Shown here: positions 7,912 through 14,691 of the stretch, piece by piece
How positions within the stretch are numbered: the stretch's first letter is position 1
Layout: each line of letters opens with the position of its first letter
Origin: Anaerolineae bacterium
Lineage (GTDB): Bacteria; Chloroflexota; Anaerolineae; Aggregatilineales; J027
DNA: 64,000 nt
Reading direction: 5' to 3'
NCBI GenBank assembly: GCA_008933735.1
Contig: WBUL01000006.1
Location: 150,039-214,038 of the forward strand
The notes under the pieces: model-generated
The model's database searches: none
What the model was told of the DNA's origin: nothing
Seen by the model: the letters and a program-made list of their open reading frames with translations, nothing else
Translations under genes and position numbers: made by a program

Positions 7912-8525
7912 TCGGTTCTACCTTGTCGGAGAAACTGATACGCTGTTTTTATGAGGTCAAACTTCGCCGGGAAACGCAGTTCTCCCCAGTACATTTGAGG
8001 CGGACCAAGCTGCACCGGAGAAAATCCACTCCGCTGATAGTACCGGATCATCCATCCTGTGAGCGTGCCACACAGCTCATAATAACCGTGTGATCGCATT
8101 TCTAACCAGACCTGAGCGAGCGTTCCAAAAAATAGCTGCCGACCCCGATTTCGAAATTCTGGTGCAACGATTCCCCGTGAGCAGTCTGCGACCTGTCCAA
8201 TAGGTTCTATCCGAAGTCCGAATGCAGCTTCCGTCGGCAAAAGACGATCCTGAGAAGGTAAAATCAGGCGCATGGTGGCGGCTAGCTGTTCTTCCTGCCA
8301 GCCGCCGATATGAATTGCGTGGTCATCGTACTCGTCTTGCTCCATCCCATCAGGATAATCTTCCGGTTTAGCCCATCCGTTTTCAATCACGGTACGGTAG
8401 CGCAAACGGTAAATGGCTTCGATTTCTTCCGGGGAAGCTGCCGCCGCAAAACGAATCCCCTCACATGCTTCCCTAAAGCGGTGAGCGAGATTATCCAGCA
8501 GCGTCAGCGTTTCACTGTTGATCAA
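7908..8525 (-). CDS. GNAT-fold N-acyltransferase resembling LuxI/FeeM-type acyl amino acid or autoinducer synthases
   Basis: These 205 residues show the hallmarks of the acyl-homoserine-lactone/N-acyl amino acid synthase branch of the GNAT fold: YRLRYRTVIENGW near residue 42, an acidic DGMEQDEYDDHA segment near 60, and a central CSRGIVAPEFRNRG strand-turn near 115. A C-terminal YYQRSGFSPVQLGP motif follows. In LuxI the corresponding Arg, Trp, Glu and Asp positions line the active site. Whether the product is a signal, a lipid or something else cannot be read from sequence. The start is TTG, overlapping the stop of the upstream secreted-protein gene as TTGA, so the two are translationally coupled. 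Confidence 0.7.
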   Translation of the reverse strand: MINSETLTLLDNLAHRFREACEGIRFAAAASPEEIEAIYRLRYRTVIENGWAKPEDYPDGMEQDEYDDHAIHIGGWQEEQLAATMRLILPSQDRLLPTEAAFGLRIEPIGQVADCSRGIVAPEFRNRGRQLFFGTLAQVWLEMRSHGYYELCGTLTGWMIRYYQRSGFSPVQLGPPQMYWGELRFPAKFDLIKTAYQFLRQGRTD

Positions 8526-9181
8526 GGCTGTATTCCTGAGCCTGTAATCATGGCATTCCCACCAACAATGTAAAACGCCTGTACGGGTTCTTCTACCTGA
8601 CGGAATCCCTGTCCGAACAGGCTGAAACGGTGATTCAGATTATCATGCCCCAGGGTGTAGATTGTGCTGTTCAGGGTAAAGGGTGCTGTGTTGGACTGGA
8701 TGCTTTCCCCAAAGGCCATCAATACACCAACATTGGGTTCCTGGACATTTAAAATGGTCTCCATTCGCATGGTAAAAGTGGCTATTGGCGTGCCGCTTTT
8801 GAAGGAGTCCGGATTATCAAAGGACGCGCCGGCTGGTGTTTCGCTGTAATAAATCGTGAGTTCAAGGGGCAGGTTCGCCGCAAATATATTTTCATAGACT
8901 GAACGGCTGGCGCTTGTGCCGGTTCCATAAAAGGTAAAACGTGCATCCGCTTCACCGCGCAGCAGAGGAGATGTGCCGGGCGCGAATAATTGGTCAGTCG
9001 GAAGGCCGCGAATGTAATTCAGGTAGCCAAACCCTACTGCTGTAAATCCTTGCTGCTCTATCCGCCCGACCAGCTCAAATGCATTAAACCCGGCGGGTGC
9101 AAGCCCGACTTCGGTTTCCTGAGCAAAAACGGGAGAGGCCAGCAAAAAAATAGCAAGAATAACAAAAGCCGCTTTTTTCAT
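8522..9181 (-). CDS. Secreted protein of unknown function
   Basis: These 219 residues begin with a clear Sec signal peptide, MKKAAFVILAIFLLASPVFA, with cleavage expected after VFA. The mature part is rich in Phe, Thr and Asn with short beta-like stretches (ADARFTFYGTGTSASR, LELTIYYSE, TIYTLGHDN), and is probably an all-beta exported domain. No family is recognised. The ATG at 9181 is chosen over the longer open frame because the signal peptide starts there and AGGA lies upstream. It is the first gene of a two-gene operon with the LuxI/FeeM-like acyltransferase, from the promoter at 9219-9247. Confidence 0.75.
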   Translation of the reverse strand: MKKAAFVILAIFLLASPVFAQETEVGLAPAGFNAFELVGRIEQQGFTAVGFGYLNYIRGLPTDQLFAPGTSPLLRGEADARFTFYGTGTSASRSVYENIFAANLPLELTIYYSETPAGASFDNPDSFKSGTPIATFTMRMETILNVQEPNVGVLMAFGESIQSNTAPFTLNSTIYTLGHDNLNHRFSLFGQGFRQVEEPVQAFYIVGGNAMITGSGIQP

Positions 9182-9218
9182 AGTATTTTCCTGAGAAAGT
9201 AAATTGGCGTGTGTATGC

Positions 9219-9247
9219 AGTATAATTTGGCGGCTAGTCTGACGCAA
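9219..9247 (-). promoter_or_regulatory. Predicted promoter of the secreted protein/acyltransferase operon
   Basis: On the minus strand TTGCGT (9247-9242) and TATACT (9224-9219) are 17 bases apart. Transcription would start near 9212. On the plus strand a TATAAT at 9221-9226 may serve the divergent aminotransferase gene, so this 80-base interval probably holds back-to-back promoters. Confidence 0.55.
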
Positions 9248-9261
9248 ATGGAACTCAAAAC

Positions 9262-10614
9262 ATGATAATGATTGACCGAAATCGCCTCCACCACCTGCTG
9301 GAGGCAGAATTGATTCGTTTTGAATACGAACACCCGCGATCAAAAGCCCTGTATGAGCAGGCCAGATCACATTTGCATGAGGGTGTCCCCATGAACTGGA
9401 TGGTACGCTGGGCAGGAACATTTCCGGTGTTCGTTAAAGAAGCATCCGGCACGCATTTTACGGATGTGGATGGCAAGAAGTATCTGGATTTGTGTCTCGG
9501 TGACACGGGAGCAATGACCGGACACGCGCCAGCCGCTGTCGTCGATGCAGCAATCGCACAAATGCGGCGCGGTCTCACCTTGATGCTGCCTATCGAAGAG
9601 GTATTGTGGGTAAGCGAGGAATTTTCCCGTCGTTTTGGGCTTCCTTACTGGCAAATCGTGTTAACGGCGACCGATGCGAATCGGTTTGCGATCCGGCTGG
9701 CGCGGCAGATTACAGGCCGGAAGAAAATTTTGATTTTCAACTGGTGTTATCATGGCACAGTCGATGAAACTTTTATTACGCTGCTCGATGGGATTCCACA
9801 GGCCAGACCAGGGAATCTTGGCCCTGCTGTTGATCCAACGCTGACGACGAAGGTGATTGAGTTCAATGATCTTCCTGCTCTGGAAGCTGCCCTTGCGCCG
9901 GAAGATGTGGCGTGTGTCCTCGCTGAGCCTGTCATGACCAATATTGGTATTGTGCATCCTGATCCCGGTTATCATGATGCCCTGCGTGAAATTACCCGCC
10001 GTACCGGAACGCTGCTGATTATTGACGAAACCCACACAATTTGTACGTCCCCTGGCGGATATACCCAGGCCTACGGTTTGCAGCCGGATATGCTGACGCT
10101 GGGAAAACCGATTGCAGGAGGTATTCCGGCGGCGGTCTATGGGTTTACGCAGGAAGTTGCGGAACGGATCCGGGCAAACACCTCGGTTGATCTGGCAGAC
10201 ACAGGGGGCATTGGCGGAACCCTGGCAGGAAATGCGCTTTCGGTTGCCGCGATGAAGGCGACCTTGCAGCATTCCCTGACCCCAGAATCCTACAAGCATA
10301 CCATTGCGCTGGCCGAGCGCTTTGAAGCGGGAGTCGCTGGAATTATCCGGGAAAAACAGCTTCCCTGGCATGTCAATCGGCTGGGGTGCCGGGTGGAATA
10401 CTGGTTCAGGCCGACCCCGCCGCGCAATGGGGGCGAAGCGGCAGCCGCCATCGACGGCGATCTTGACCGTTACCTGCACCTTGCTTCTTTGAATCGTGGC
10501 ATTCTGATGACACCGTTCCATAATATGGCGCTGATCGCCCCTGATGCAACTGCTTCAGACATCGATTTTCATACCGACGTATTCCGCGAGATCGTTTCTG
10601 CTTTAGTGGGGTAA
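9262..10614 (+). CDS. Class III aminotransferase (not HemL), substrate unknown
   Basis: PLP enzyme of fold type I, class III, 450 residues. Signatures are GTHFTDVDGKKYLDL near residue 70, GHAPAAVVDA, FNWCYHGTVDET, the Asp that holds the cofactor ring in IIDETHT near residue 255, and the Schiff-base Lys in LTLGKPIAGGIPAAVYG near residue 280. It resembles glutamate-1-semialdehyde aminomutase in outline, but the true HemL is in the haem operon at 28168-29469. A beta- or aromatic-amino-acid transaminase is therefore more likely. ATG at 9268 is an alternative start. The gene stands alone, divergent from the secreted-protein operon, and ends before a GC-rich hairpin. Confidence 0.75.
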   Translation: MIMIDRNRLHHLLEAELIRFEYEHPRSKALYEQARSHLHEGVPMNWMVRWAGTFPVFVKEASGTHFTDVDGKKYLDLCLGDTGAMTGHAPAAVVDAAIAQMRRGLTLMLPIEEVLWVSEEFSRRFGLPYWQIVLTATDANRFAIRLARQITGRKKILIFNWCYHGTVDETFITLLDGIPQARPGNLGPAVDPTLTTKVIEFNDLPALEAALAPEDVACVLAEPVMTNIGIVHPDPGYHDALREITRRTGTLLIIDETHTICTSPGGYTQAYGLQPDMLTLGKPIAGGIPAAVYGFTQEVAERIRANTSVDLADTGGIGGTLAGNALSVAAMKATLQHSLTPESYKHTIALAERFEAGVAGIIREKQLPWHVNRLGCRVEYWFRPTPPRNGGEAAAAIDGDLDRYLHLASLNRGILMTPFHNMALIAPDATASDIDFHTDVFREIVSALVG

Positions 10615-10620
10615 CAATCT

Positions 10621-10655
10621 GGGCGGTTCTCAGACCGCCCACCGTCTATTTTTGT
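10621..10655 (+). terminator. Predicted terminator after the class III aminotransferase
   Basis: A 7-bp stem GGGCGGT/ACCGCCC (10621-10627 and 10634-10640) is followed after a few bases by TATTTTTG. It lies between two convergent genes; the T-run is on the plus strand only. It overlaps the last codons of serS. Confidence 0.5.
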
Positions 10656-12067
10656 GGTTCAATAACCTCAACACCGCCCATATACGGTATCAGCACATCC
10701 GGCACCTTGATCGAACCGTCAGTCTGCTGGTAGGTTTCCATGACCGCAATCAGGGTACGGGTCATGCCCAGACCTGACCCATTCAGGGTATGGACGTAAC
10801 GTGGTTTGCTGCCATCTGCCGGACGATAGCGGATATTGGCCCGCCGTGCCTGAAAATCCTCCGTGTTCGATACCGAACTGACTTCCAGCCATTCGTCGCA
10901 GCCGGGTGCATAAACTTCCAGGTCGAATTTTTTCGCTGCTGCAAAGCCCAGGTCGCCTGTGACAATTTCCAGCCGCCGGAACGGGATTTTTAGCTGTCTC
11001 AGGGCGCTTTCGACGGTCTGCACCATTTCTTCCATTTCGTCATAACTGGTTTCCGGCGCAGTGAATTTGTACAGCTCAACTTTTTCAAATTGATGCACAC
11101 GCTTGATGCCGCGTACATCCCGCCCGGCGCTCATTTTCTCGCGGCGGAAGCAGGGGGTATGGGCGGCGTATTTCAGCGGCAGGGCGTTCTCATCCAGAAT
11201 CTCTCCCGCATACATGTTCGTAAGAGGTACCTCCGCTGTTGGCACCATATACAGTTCCGCGTCTGTATCCTTATAGACCACATCGGTAAATTTCGGGAAC
11301 TGCGCTGAGCCATACAGCGCTTCTTCTTTGACCATGAACGGCAGGTACACTTCCTCATAGCCGCGCCCAGCATGATGATCGAGCAAAAAGTTGATCATCG
11401 CCCGGTACAGTTTAGCCCCGTTTTTCTTAATGATATAAAAGCGCGACCCGGCGATTTTGACCCCACGTTCAAAGTCGATAATGTCCAGTTCCGGCCCTAA
11501 ATCCCAGTGGGCTTTGGGAGCAAAGTCAAACTGGCGAAATTCACCTTCCGGGGGATGAGGGATATTTTCAGCTTCCGAAGCCCCGACCGGCGTTGTTTCG
11601 TGCGGCATATTGGGAATCCACAGCAGATGGGTTTCAAGCTGAGCTTCCACTTCGCGCAGCCGTTCATCGATCTCGTCAATCTGAGTGTTAAAAGCCTTCA
11701 GCGTGCCAAACAGGGTATCAAAAGCCTGCTGCACATCCGTTTCGCGGGCTGCCGGGGCAGTATGGGGGGCATCAAGATAGGCCCTGGCTTTGTCCACATC
11801 ACCCCCCGCTACCGCTGCCGAAACCGCCGCCGCCGCCGCGATCTTCACTGCATCTCCCAGGTTTTTATCGCCACGCAGCTTGCCCGCGCCTTTGCTGAAA
11901 ACATTGCGTGCCTCTTTAAATTGCTGCCCCCTGGTAATTAATTGGCGGCGTTCGGCATCCAGCGCGACAACAGCATCCACATGTTTATGAGCGTCATCGT
12001 CGTTCAGCTTGCGAAGCTGCTCATGCACCCATTCGGGTTTTGTACGAATCAGTTCAAGGTCAATCAT
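10646..12067 (-). CDS. serS: Seryl-tRNA synthetase
   Basis: Class II aminoacyl-tRNA synthetase charging tRNA-Ser; 473 residues with the annotated start. The N-terminal two-helix coiled-coil arm that grips the long variable arm of tRNA-Ser spans about residues 1-140. The catalytic core follows, with motif 2 in TPCFRREKMSAGRDVRGIKRVHQF and motif 3 in GSGLGMTRTLIAVMETY. The ATG at 12067 is preferred to the ATG 12 bases upstream, because GAGG lies seven bases before it inside that upstream stretch. Its start overlaps the stop of a 58-residue membrane ORF. A Ser-codon leader peptide and terminator further upstream point to attenuation control by charged tRNA-Ser. Confidence 0.95.
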   Translation of the reverse strand: MIDLELIRTKPEWVHEQLRKLNDDDAHKHVDAVVALDAERRQLITRGQQFKEARNVFSKGAGKLRGDKNLGDAVKIAAAAAVSAAVAGGDVDKARAYLDAPHTAPAARETDVQQAFDTLFGTLKAFNTQIDEIDERLREVEAQLETHLLWIPNMPHETTPVGASEAENIPHPPEGEFRQFDFAPKAHWDLGPELDIIDFERGVKIAGSRFYIIKKNGAKLYRAMINFLLDHHAGRGYEEVYLPFMVKEEALYGSAQFPKFTDVVYKDTDAELYMVPTAEVPLTNMYAGEILDENALPLKYAAHTPCFRREKMSAGRDVRGIKRVHQFEKVELYKFTAPETSYDEMEEMVQTVESALRQLKIPFRRLEIVTGDLGFAAAKKFDLEVYAPGCDEWLEVSSVSNTEDFQARRANIRYRPADGSKPRYVHTLNGSGLGMTRTLIAVMETYQQTDGSIKVPDVLIPYMGGVEVIEPQK

Positions 12068-12236
12068 AGTTATCCTCATTGTTGATTTTTTCTGGATAGA
12101 GATCCTCGCGGGGCGGGCCGCTTAAATCACGGTACAGACGGATAATCGCCCAGATTCCCCCCACGATAATGACTGCAATCACAAGATAATCGAAATGTTC
12201 CGGCTGTAATCCAAGTTGCTCAATCAGTTCACGCAT
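12060..12236 (-). CDS. Small single-pass membrane protein, translationally coupled to serS
   Basis: A 58-residue ORF with an excellent ribosome-binding site (AGGTGG seven bases before ATG). Residues 18-35 (LVIAVIIVGGIWAIIRLY) form one membrane helix, followed by a charged tail rich in Asp, Glu and Pro. The TGA stop overlaps the serS start region, so ribosomes leaving it can begin serS directly. It lies between the leader terminator and serS and would therefore be under the same attenuation. No family is recognised. It may act only as a coupling ORF, but its clean amphipathic layout and strong site favour a real product. Confidence 0.6.
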   Translation of the reverse strand: MRELIEQLGLQPEHFDYLVIAVIIVGGIWAIIRLYRDLSGPPREDLYPEKINNEDNYD

Positions 12237-12256
12237 TCCAATTCCACCTGTTTAAA

Positions 12257-12289
12257 ATCAAAAAATCCTGACGCATTTGCACCAGGATT
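12257..12289 (-). terminator. Attenuator terminator in the serS leader
   Basis: On the minus strand AATCCTGGTGC (12289-12279) and GCGTCAGGATT (12274-12264) form an 11-bp stem, with two G-U pairs, around the loop AAAT. A run of T follows. The 5' arm can instead pair over 11 positions with GCACCAGGGTT (12332-12322) inside the leader peptide ORF, which would prevent the terminator from forming. Confidence 0.8.
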
Positions 12290-12290
12290 C

Positions 12291-12377
12291 TTATTGCAAT
12301 TCCGGTTTGCAGGCAAGCACAAACCCTGGTGCGGCGCTACCGACCAGAGATACCAGACTGACCGAAGAAAAAGACAT
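12291..12377 (-). CDS. Serine-rich leader peptide of the serS attenuator
   Basis: A 28-codon ORF that begins MSFSSVSLVSLVGS: Ser occurs at positions 2, 4, 5, 7, 10 and 14, six of the first 14 codons (TCT, TCT, TCG, AGT, TCT, AGC). AGG lies five bases upstream of the ATG. The TAA stop sits one base before the terminator stem. Codons 16-18 (GCA CCA GGG) form the strand that can pair either with CTGGTCGG upstream (within codons 11-13) or with the terminator 5' arm downstream. Stalling at Ser codons would cover the upstream strand and favour the antiterminator. This matches the trp/his operon leader logic, here reading charged tRNA-Ser. Confidence 0.75.
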   Translation of the reverse strand: MSFSSVSLVSLVGSAAPGFVLACKPELQ

Positions 12378-12397
12378 GCTGCCTGTTCATGTGTACC

Positions 12398-12426
12398 AGT
12401 CTAACAATGCCACCGGAGCATGTCAA
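12398..12426 (-). promoter_or_regulatory. Promoter of the serS leader
   Basis: On the minus strand a perfect -35 TTGACA (12426-12421) and a -10 TAGACT (12403-12398) are 17 bases apart. The predicted start near 12391 is about 14 bases before the leader-peptide ATG. The -35 element overlaps the stop codon region of the upstream peptidase gene. Confidence 0.7.
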
Positions 12427-13796
12427 GCATTTGCGGCAAATGCGGCGATCAGCGCTGCCACCAGACGCATATTATCGAAATAATCCTTTTCCAGAATATT
12501 TTCGTTTGGGGCATGGGCACGAGAATTCGGATGCCACAAAGTTCCCGCGCAAATCACCGGGACATTAATATGATCGCTGAGAGCGTAAATCGGGCCGCTG
12601 CCACGCATCCAGGGCTCAACGACAGGTACAAGTCCCAGCCCTTGTTGATAAGCCTCAAGCGCAGCACGTTTGATGGCAGTATCACCCACTTGCAACATAC
12701 TTGGGTTTTCGCCACCGAGGTTGATAATTTCAATATCCTGAAATCCGCGACGATCAAGGTGCTTTCGCAGCAGGTCTTGCACCAGCTCCGGCGTGAGATG
12801 TGGAACAAGACGGAAATCCAGTTTGACCATTGCGTGTGAGGGAATGATGGTTTTTGCGCCTGTACCCGTATAGCCTGACTCCAATCCGCAGATTGTCAGC
12901 GTCGGTTCAAAGAAATACCGCCGTCGGGCGGTGGCATCATCCATATCATTTACCCACCGGTCTAAACCCCAGAGTTCGCGTTTCTTGTCACCTTCAAACG
13001 GCAGGTGATCGACCTGGTTATAAATCGAATCCTCAAATTTGTAGAGGTGGTCCGCATAGCCATCCAGAGTGATGTTGTCATTGGTATCCTTGAGGGTACT
13101 TAACGCCCAGACCAACCGCCACGCCGGATTCTCAACCATCGGGGCGCGGGAGGAATGCAAATCATAGGCAGGACCGCGCCGCGTGCGAAGTTCCAAATAC
13201 GCGATCCCTTTGCAGCCCTGCGCGACCCGGTAGGTGCCGTCCTCGTCATAGTTTGCGCCCTCCCACAGGACACCGTCCGCATCCAGCAGATGTTTGTTTT
13301 CATCGACCCAGCCGTGCAGATTGACGCTGCCGATTTCTTCTTCTCCTTCGACTACAAATTTAATTTTCAGGGGCAGATCGCCCTGGGTCTGCTGCCAGGT
13401 CTCAAGCGCCTGGATGCGAGACATCAAATCACCCTTGTTATCAGCGATCCCGCGCCCATACAGCACCCCGTTTTCCTGCCGCACTTCAAAAGGGGAAGAA
13501 TCCCAGAGTTCAACCGGGTCTTCTGGCTGTACATCGTAATGGTCGTAAATCAGCAGCGTCCGCTTCCCCTGCCCAATCTCGGCAAACACGACTGGACTGC
13601 CATTGTTTGGGGTAGGTATCTGCTGCACCCTGGCATCAACCGCCTCCAATCTTTTTTGCACAGCATCCGCACATTCCTGAATACCTCGTTTTTGGGCAGT
13701 AACGCTGGGGATAGCCACCAGTTCTGCCAGCTCACGCAAAAAACGTTCCCGATGGGCAGAAAGATAACGATCAAAAGATGTCCTATCAAAAATCAT
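12423..13796 (-). CDS. M20-family metallopeptidase (dipeptidase-like)
   Basis: Zinc-dependent aminoacyl-peptide hydrolase of the M20 family; 457 residues from the ATG at 13796. Metal-site signatures are LIYDHYDVQP near residue 82, GRGIADNKGD near 115 with the bridging Asp, and the catalytic FVVEGEEEIGS near 150. The central dimerisation (lid) domain spans about residues 205-370. The longer frame adds 18 residues without family character. The likely substrates are dipeptides or N-acyl amino acids in the cytosol. It is transcribed towards the serS leader but ends in the serS promoter, so the two are separate units. Confidence 0.85.
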   Translation of the reverse strand: MIFDRTSFDRYLSAHRERFLRELAELVAIPSVTAQKRGIQECADAVQKRLEAVDARVQQIPTPNNGSPVVFAEIGQGKRTLLIYDHYDVQPEDPVELWDSSPFEVRQENGVLYGRGIADNKGDLMSRIQALETWQQTQGDLPLKIKFVVEGEEEIGSVNLHGWVDENKHLLDADGVLWEGANYDEDGTYRVAQGCKGIAYLELRTRRGPAYDLHSSRAPMVENPAWRLVWALSTLKDTNDNITLDGYADHLYKFEDSIYNQVDHLPFEGDKKRELWGLDRWVNDMDDATARRRYFFEPTLTICGLESGYTGTGAKTIIPSHAMVKLDFRLVPHLTPELVQDLLRKHLDRRGFQDIEIINLGGENPSMLQVGDTAIKRAALEAYQQGLGLVPVVEPWMRGSGPIYALSDHINVPVICAGTLWHPNSRAHAPNENILEKDYFDNMRLVAALIAAFAANA

Positions 13797-13874
13797 ACCG
13801 GCACTAAACCTTATCCAATTTGAGATTTTCAGATTATATGACAAAATCAAGCTAGTATACGGGTGATAGCAATC

Positions 13875-14690
13875 ATGGCTTCGATTCTCACGACGGATCC
13901 GATACCGTTAGATATACAGGCGGTTCGCAAAGGGTTAAGTTGGGCGCAAAGCTGGACATCCGAACCCGTGCTGTGCCGTATTAAAGACGAAAAAATGTAC
14001 CTGATTGCTGTTTCTCAGCAGCGTTTTCTGGTGTCATGGGCCTGGTCTTTACCAGGTATCACGAGTGCACAGTTCTTTCTGATCCCGCCCTTTGTCATCA
14101 GCACCATCACTAATCCGGCAGCTTACACCGCCGATGCGCTGGCGGTTATGCTCAAGAAAAATGTTGCCGGACTGATTATCAAACAGGGCAAGCAGGAATT
14201 TCGCTTACAGTGGCGCTGGACTCCTGACAGCTTCAAAGCCCCCAAATACTTTGAACAGATGCTGAATCCGCCTCCCCAAATGGTACAAAGCTCATACCTT
14301 GCAATCGCCGACGTCGTGCATCTGGCAATTGCGAATCTGGGACAGATTAACGCCACAGAAGAAGTGTCGTTTGAAGAGGCCGTGATTGAAATTAACCTGC
14401 CCACTGACGAATCAGATCGCCCCAACAATATCCGGTATTATTTTGAGCCGCGCCTGGTCATACGCGGCATGGAAGTAACACGCGGCGATCCGATTGGGTT
14501 TGCCATGCAGCCCCTTGAGGGGAAACGCGCGATTTTGCACTTTACTACGCAGCGTGAAGACTACTTTATTCACTGCGCGATTCTATCCACTGCGATTAAA
14601 AGCGCGTGGGCACCTTCCACGAGTATTACCGTTCGTGAAACGCGCCCACCCATGGCTGACGGAGCATGGATACTGCCCCGCCGCAGCTAG
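13875..14690 (+). CDS. Hypothetical protein, no recognised family
   Basis: These 271 residues have no signal peptide or membrane helix and a mixed alpha/beta composition. Repeated strand-like segments occur (KMYLIAVSQQRFLVSWAW, GLIIKQGKQEFRLQWRW, RPNNIRYYFEPRLVIRGM). The alternating short domains could recall sliding-clamp-like or ligand-binding beta folds, but there is no motif to support a function. GTG at 13863 is an alternative start; the ATG at 13875 has GGGTGA nine bases upstream. The gene is divergent from the peptidase and ends one base before the rny stop codon, facing it. It is probably a lone transcription unit. Confidence 0.6.
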   Translation: MASILTTDPIPLDIQAVRKGLSWAQSWTSEPVLCRIKDEKMYLIAVSQQRFLVSWAWSLPGITSAQFFLIPPFVISTITNPAAYTADALAVMLKKNVAGLIIKQGKQEFRLQWRWTPDSFKAPKYFEQMLNPPPQMVQSSYLAIADVVHLAIANLGQINATEEVSFEEAVIEINLPTDESDRPNNIRYYFEPRLVIRGMEVTRGDPIGFAMQPLEGKRAILHFTTQREDYFIHCAILSTAIKSAWAPSTSITVRETRPPMADGAWILPRRS

Positions 14691-14691
14691 C

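Noticed and set aside
9661..10521. A 286-codon minus-strand open frame inside the class III aminotransferase gene
   Set aside because: The plus strand encodes clear aminotransferase motifs across the same bases; the antisense product is Arg/Gln-rich without domain character.
9262..10614. A second hemL
   Set aside because: The sequence is a class III aminotransferase but lacks the tight HemL signature, which is present in the gene at 28168-29469 inside the haem operon.
12237..12422. A T-box riboswitch as the regulator of serS
   Set aside because: No AGGGTGGNACCGCG-type T-box sequence, specifier loop or AGTA bulge was found on the minus strand. The Ser-rich leader peptide and alternative pairings explain the terminator better.
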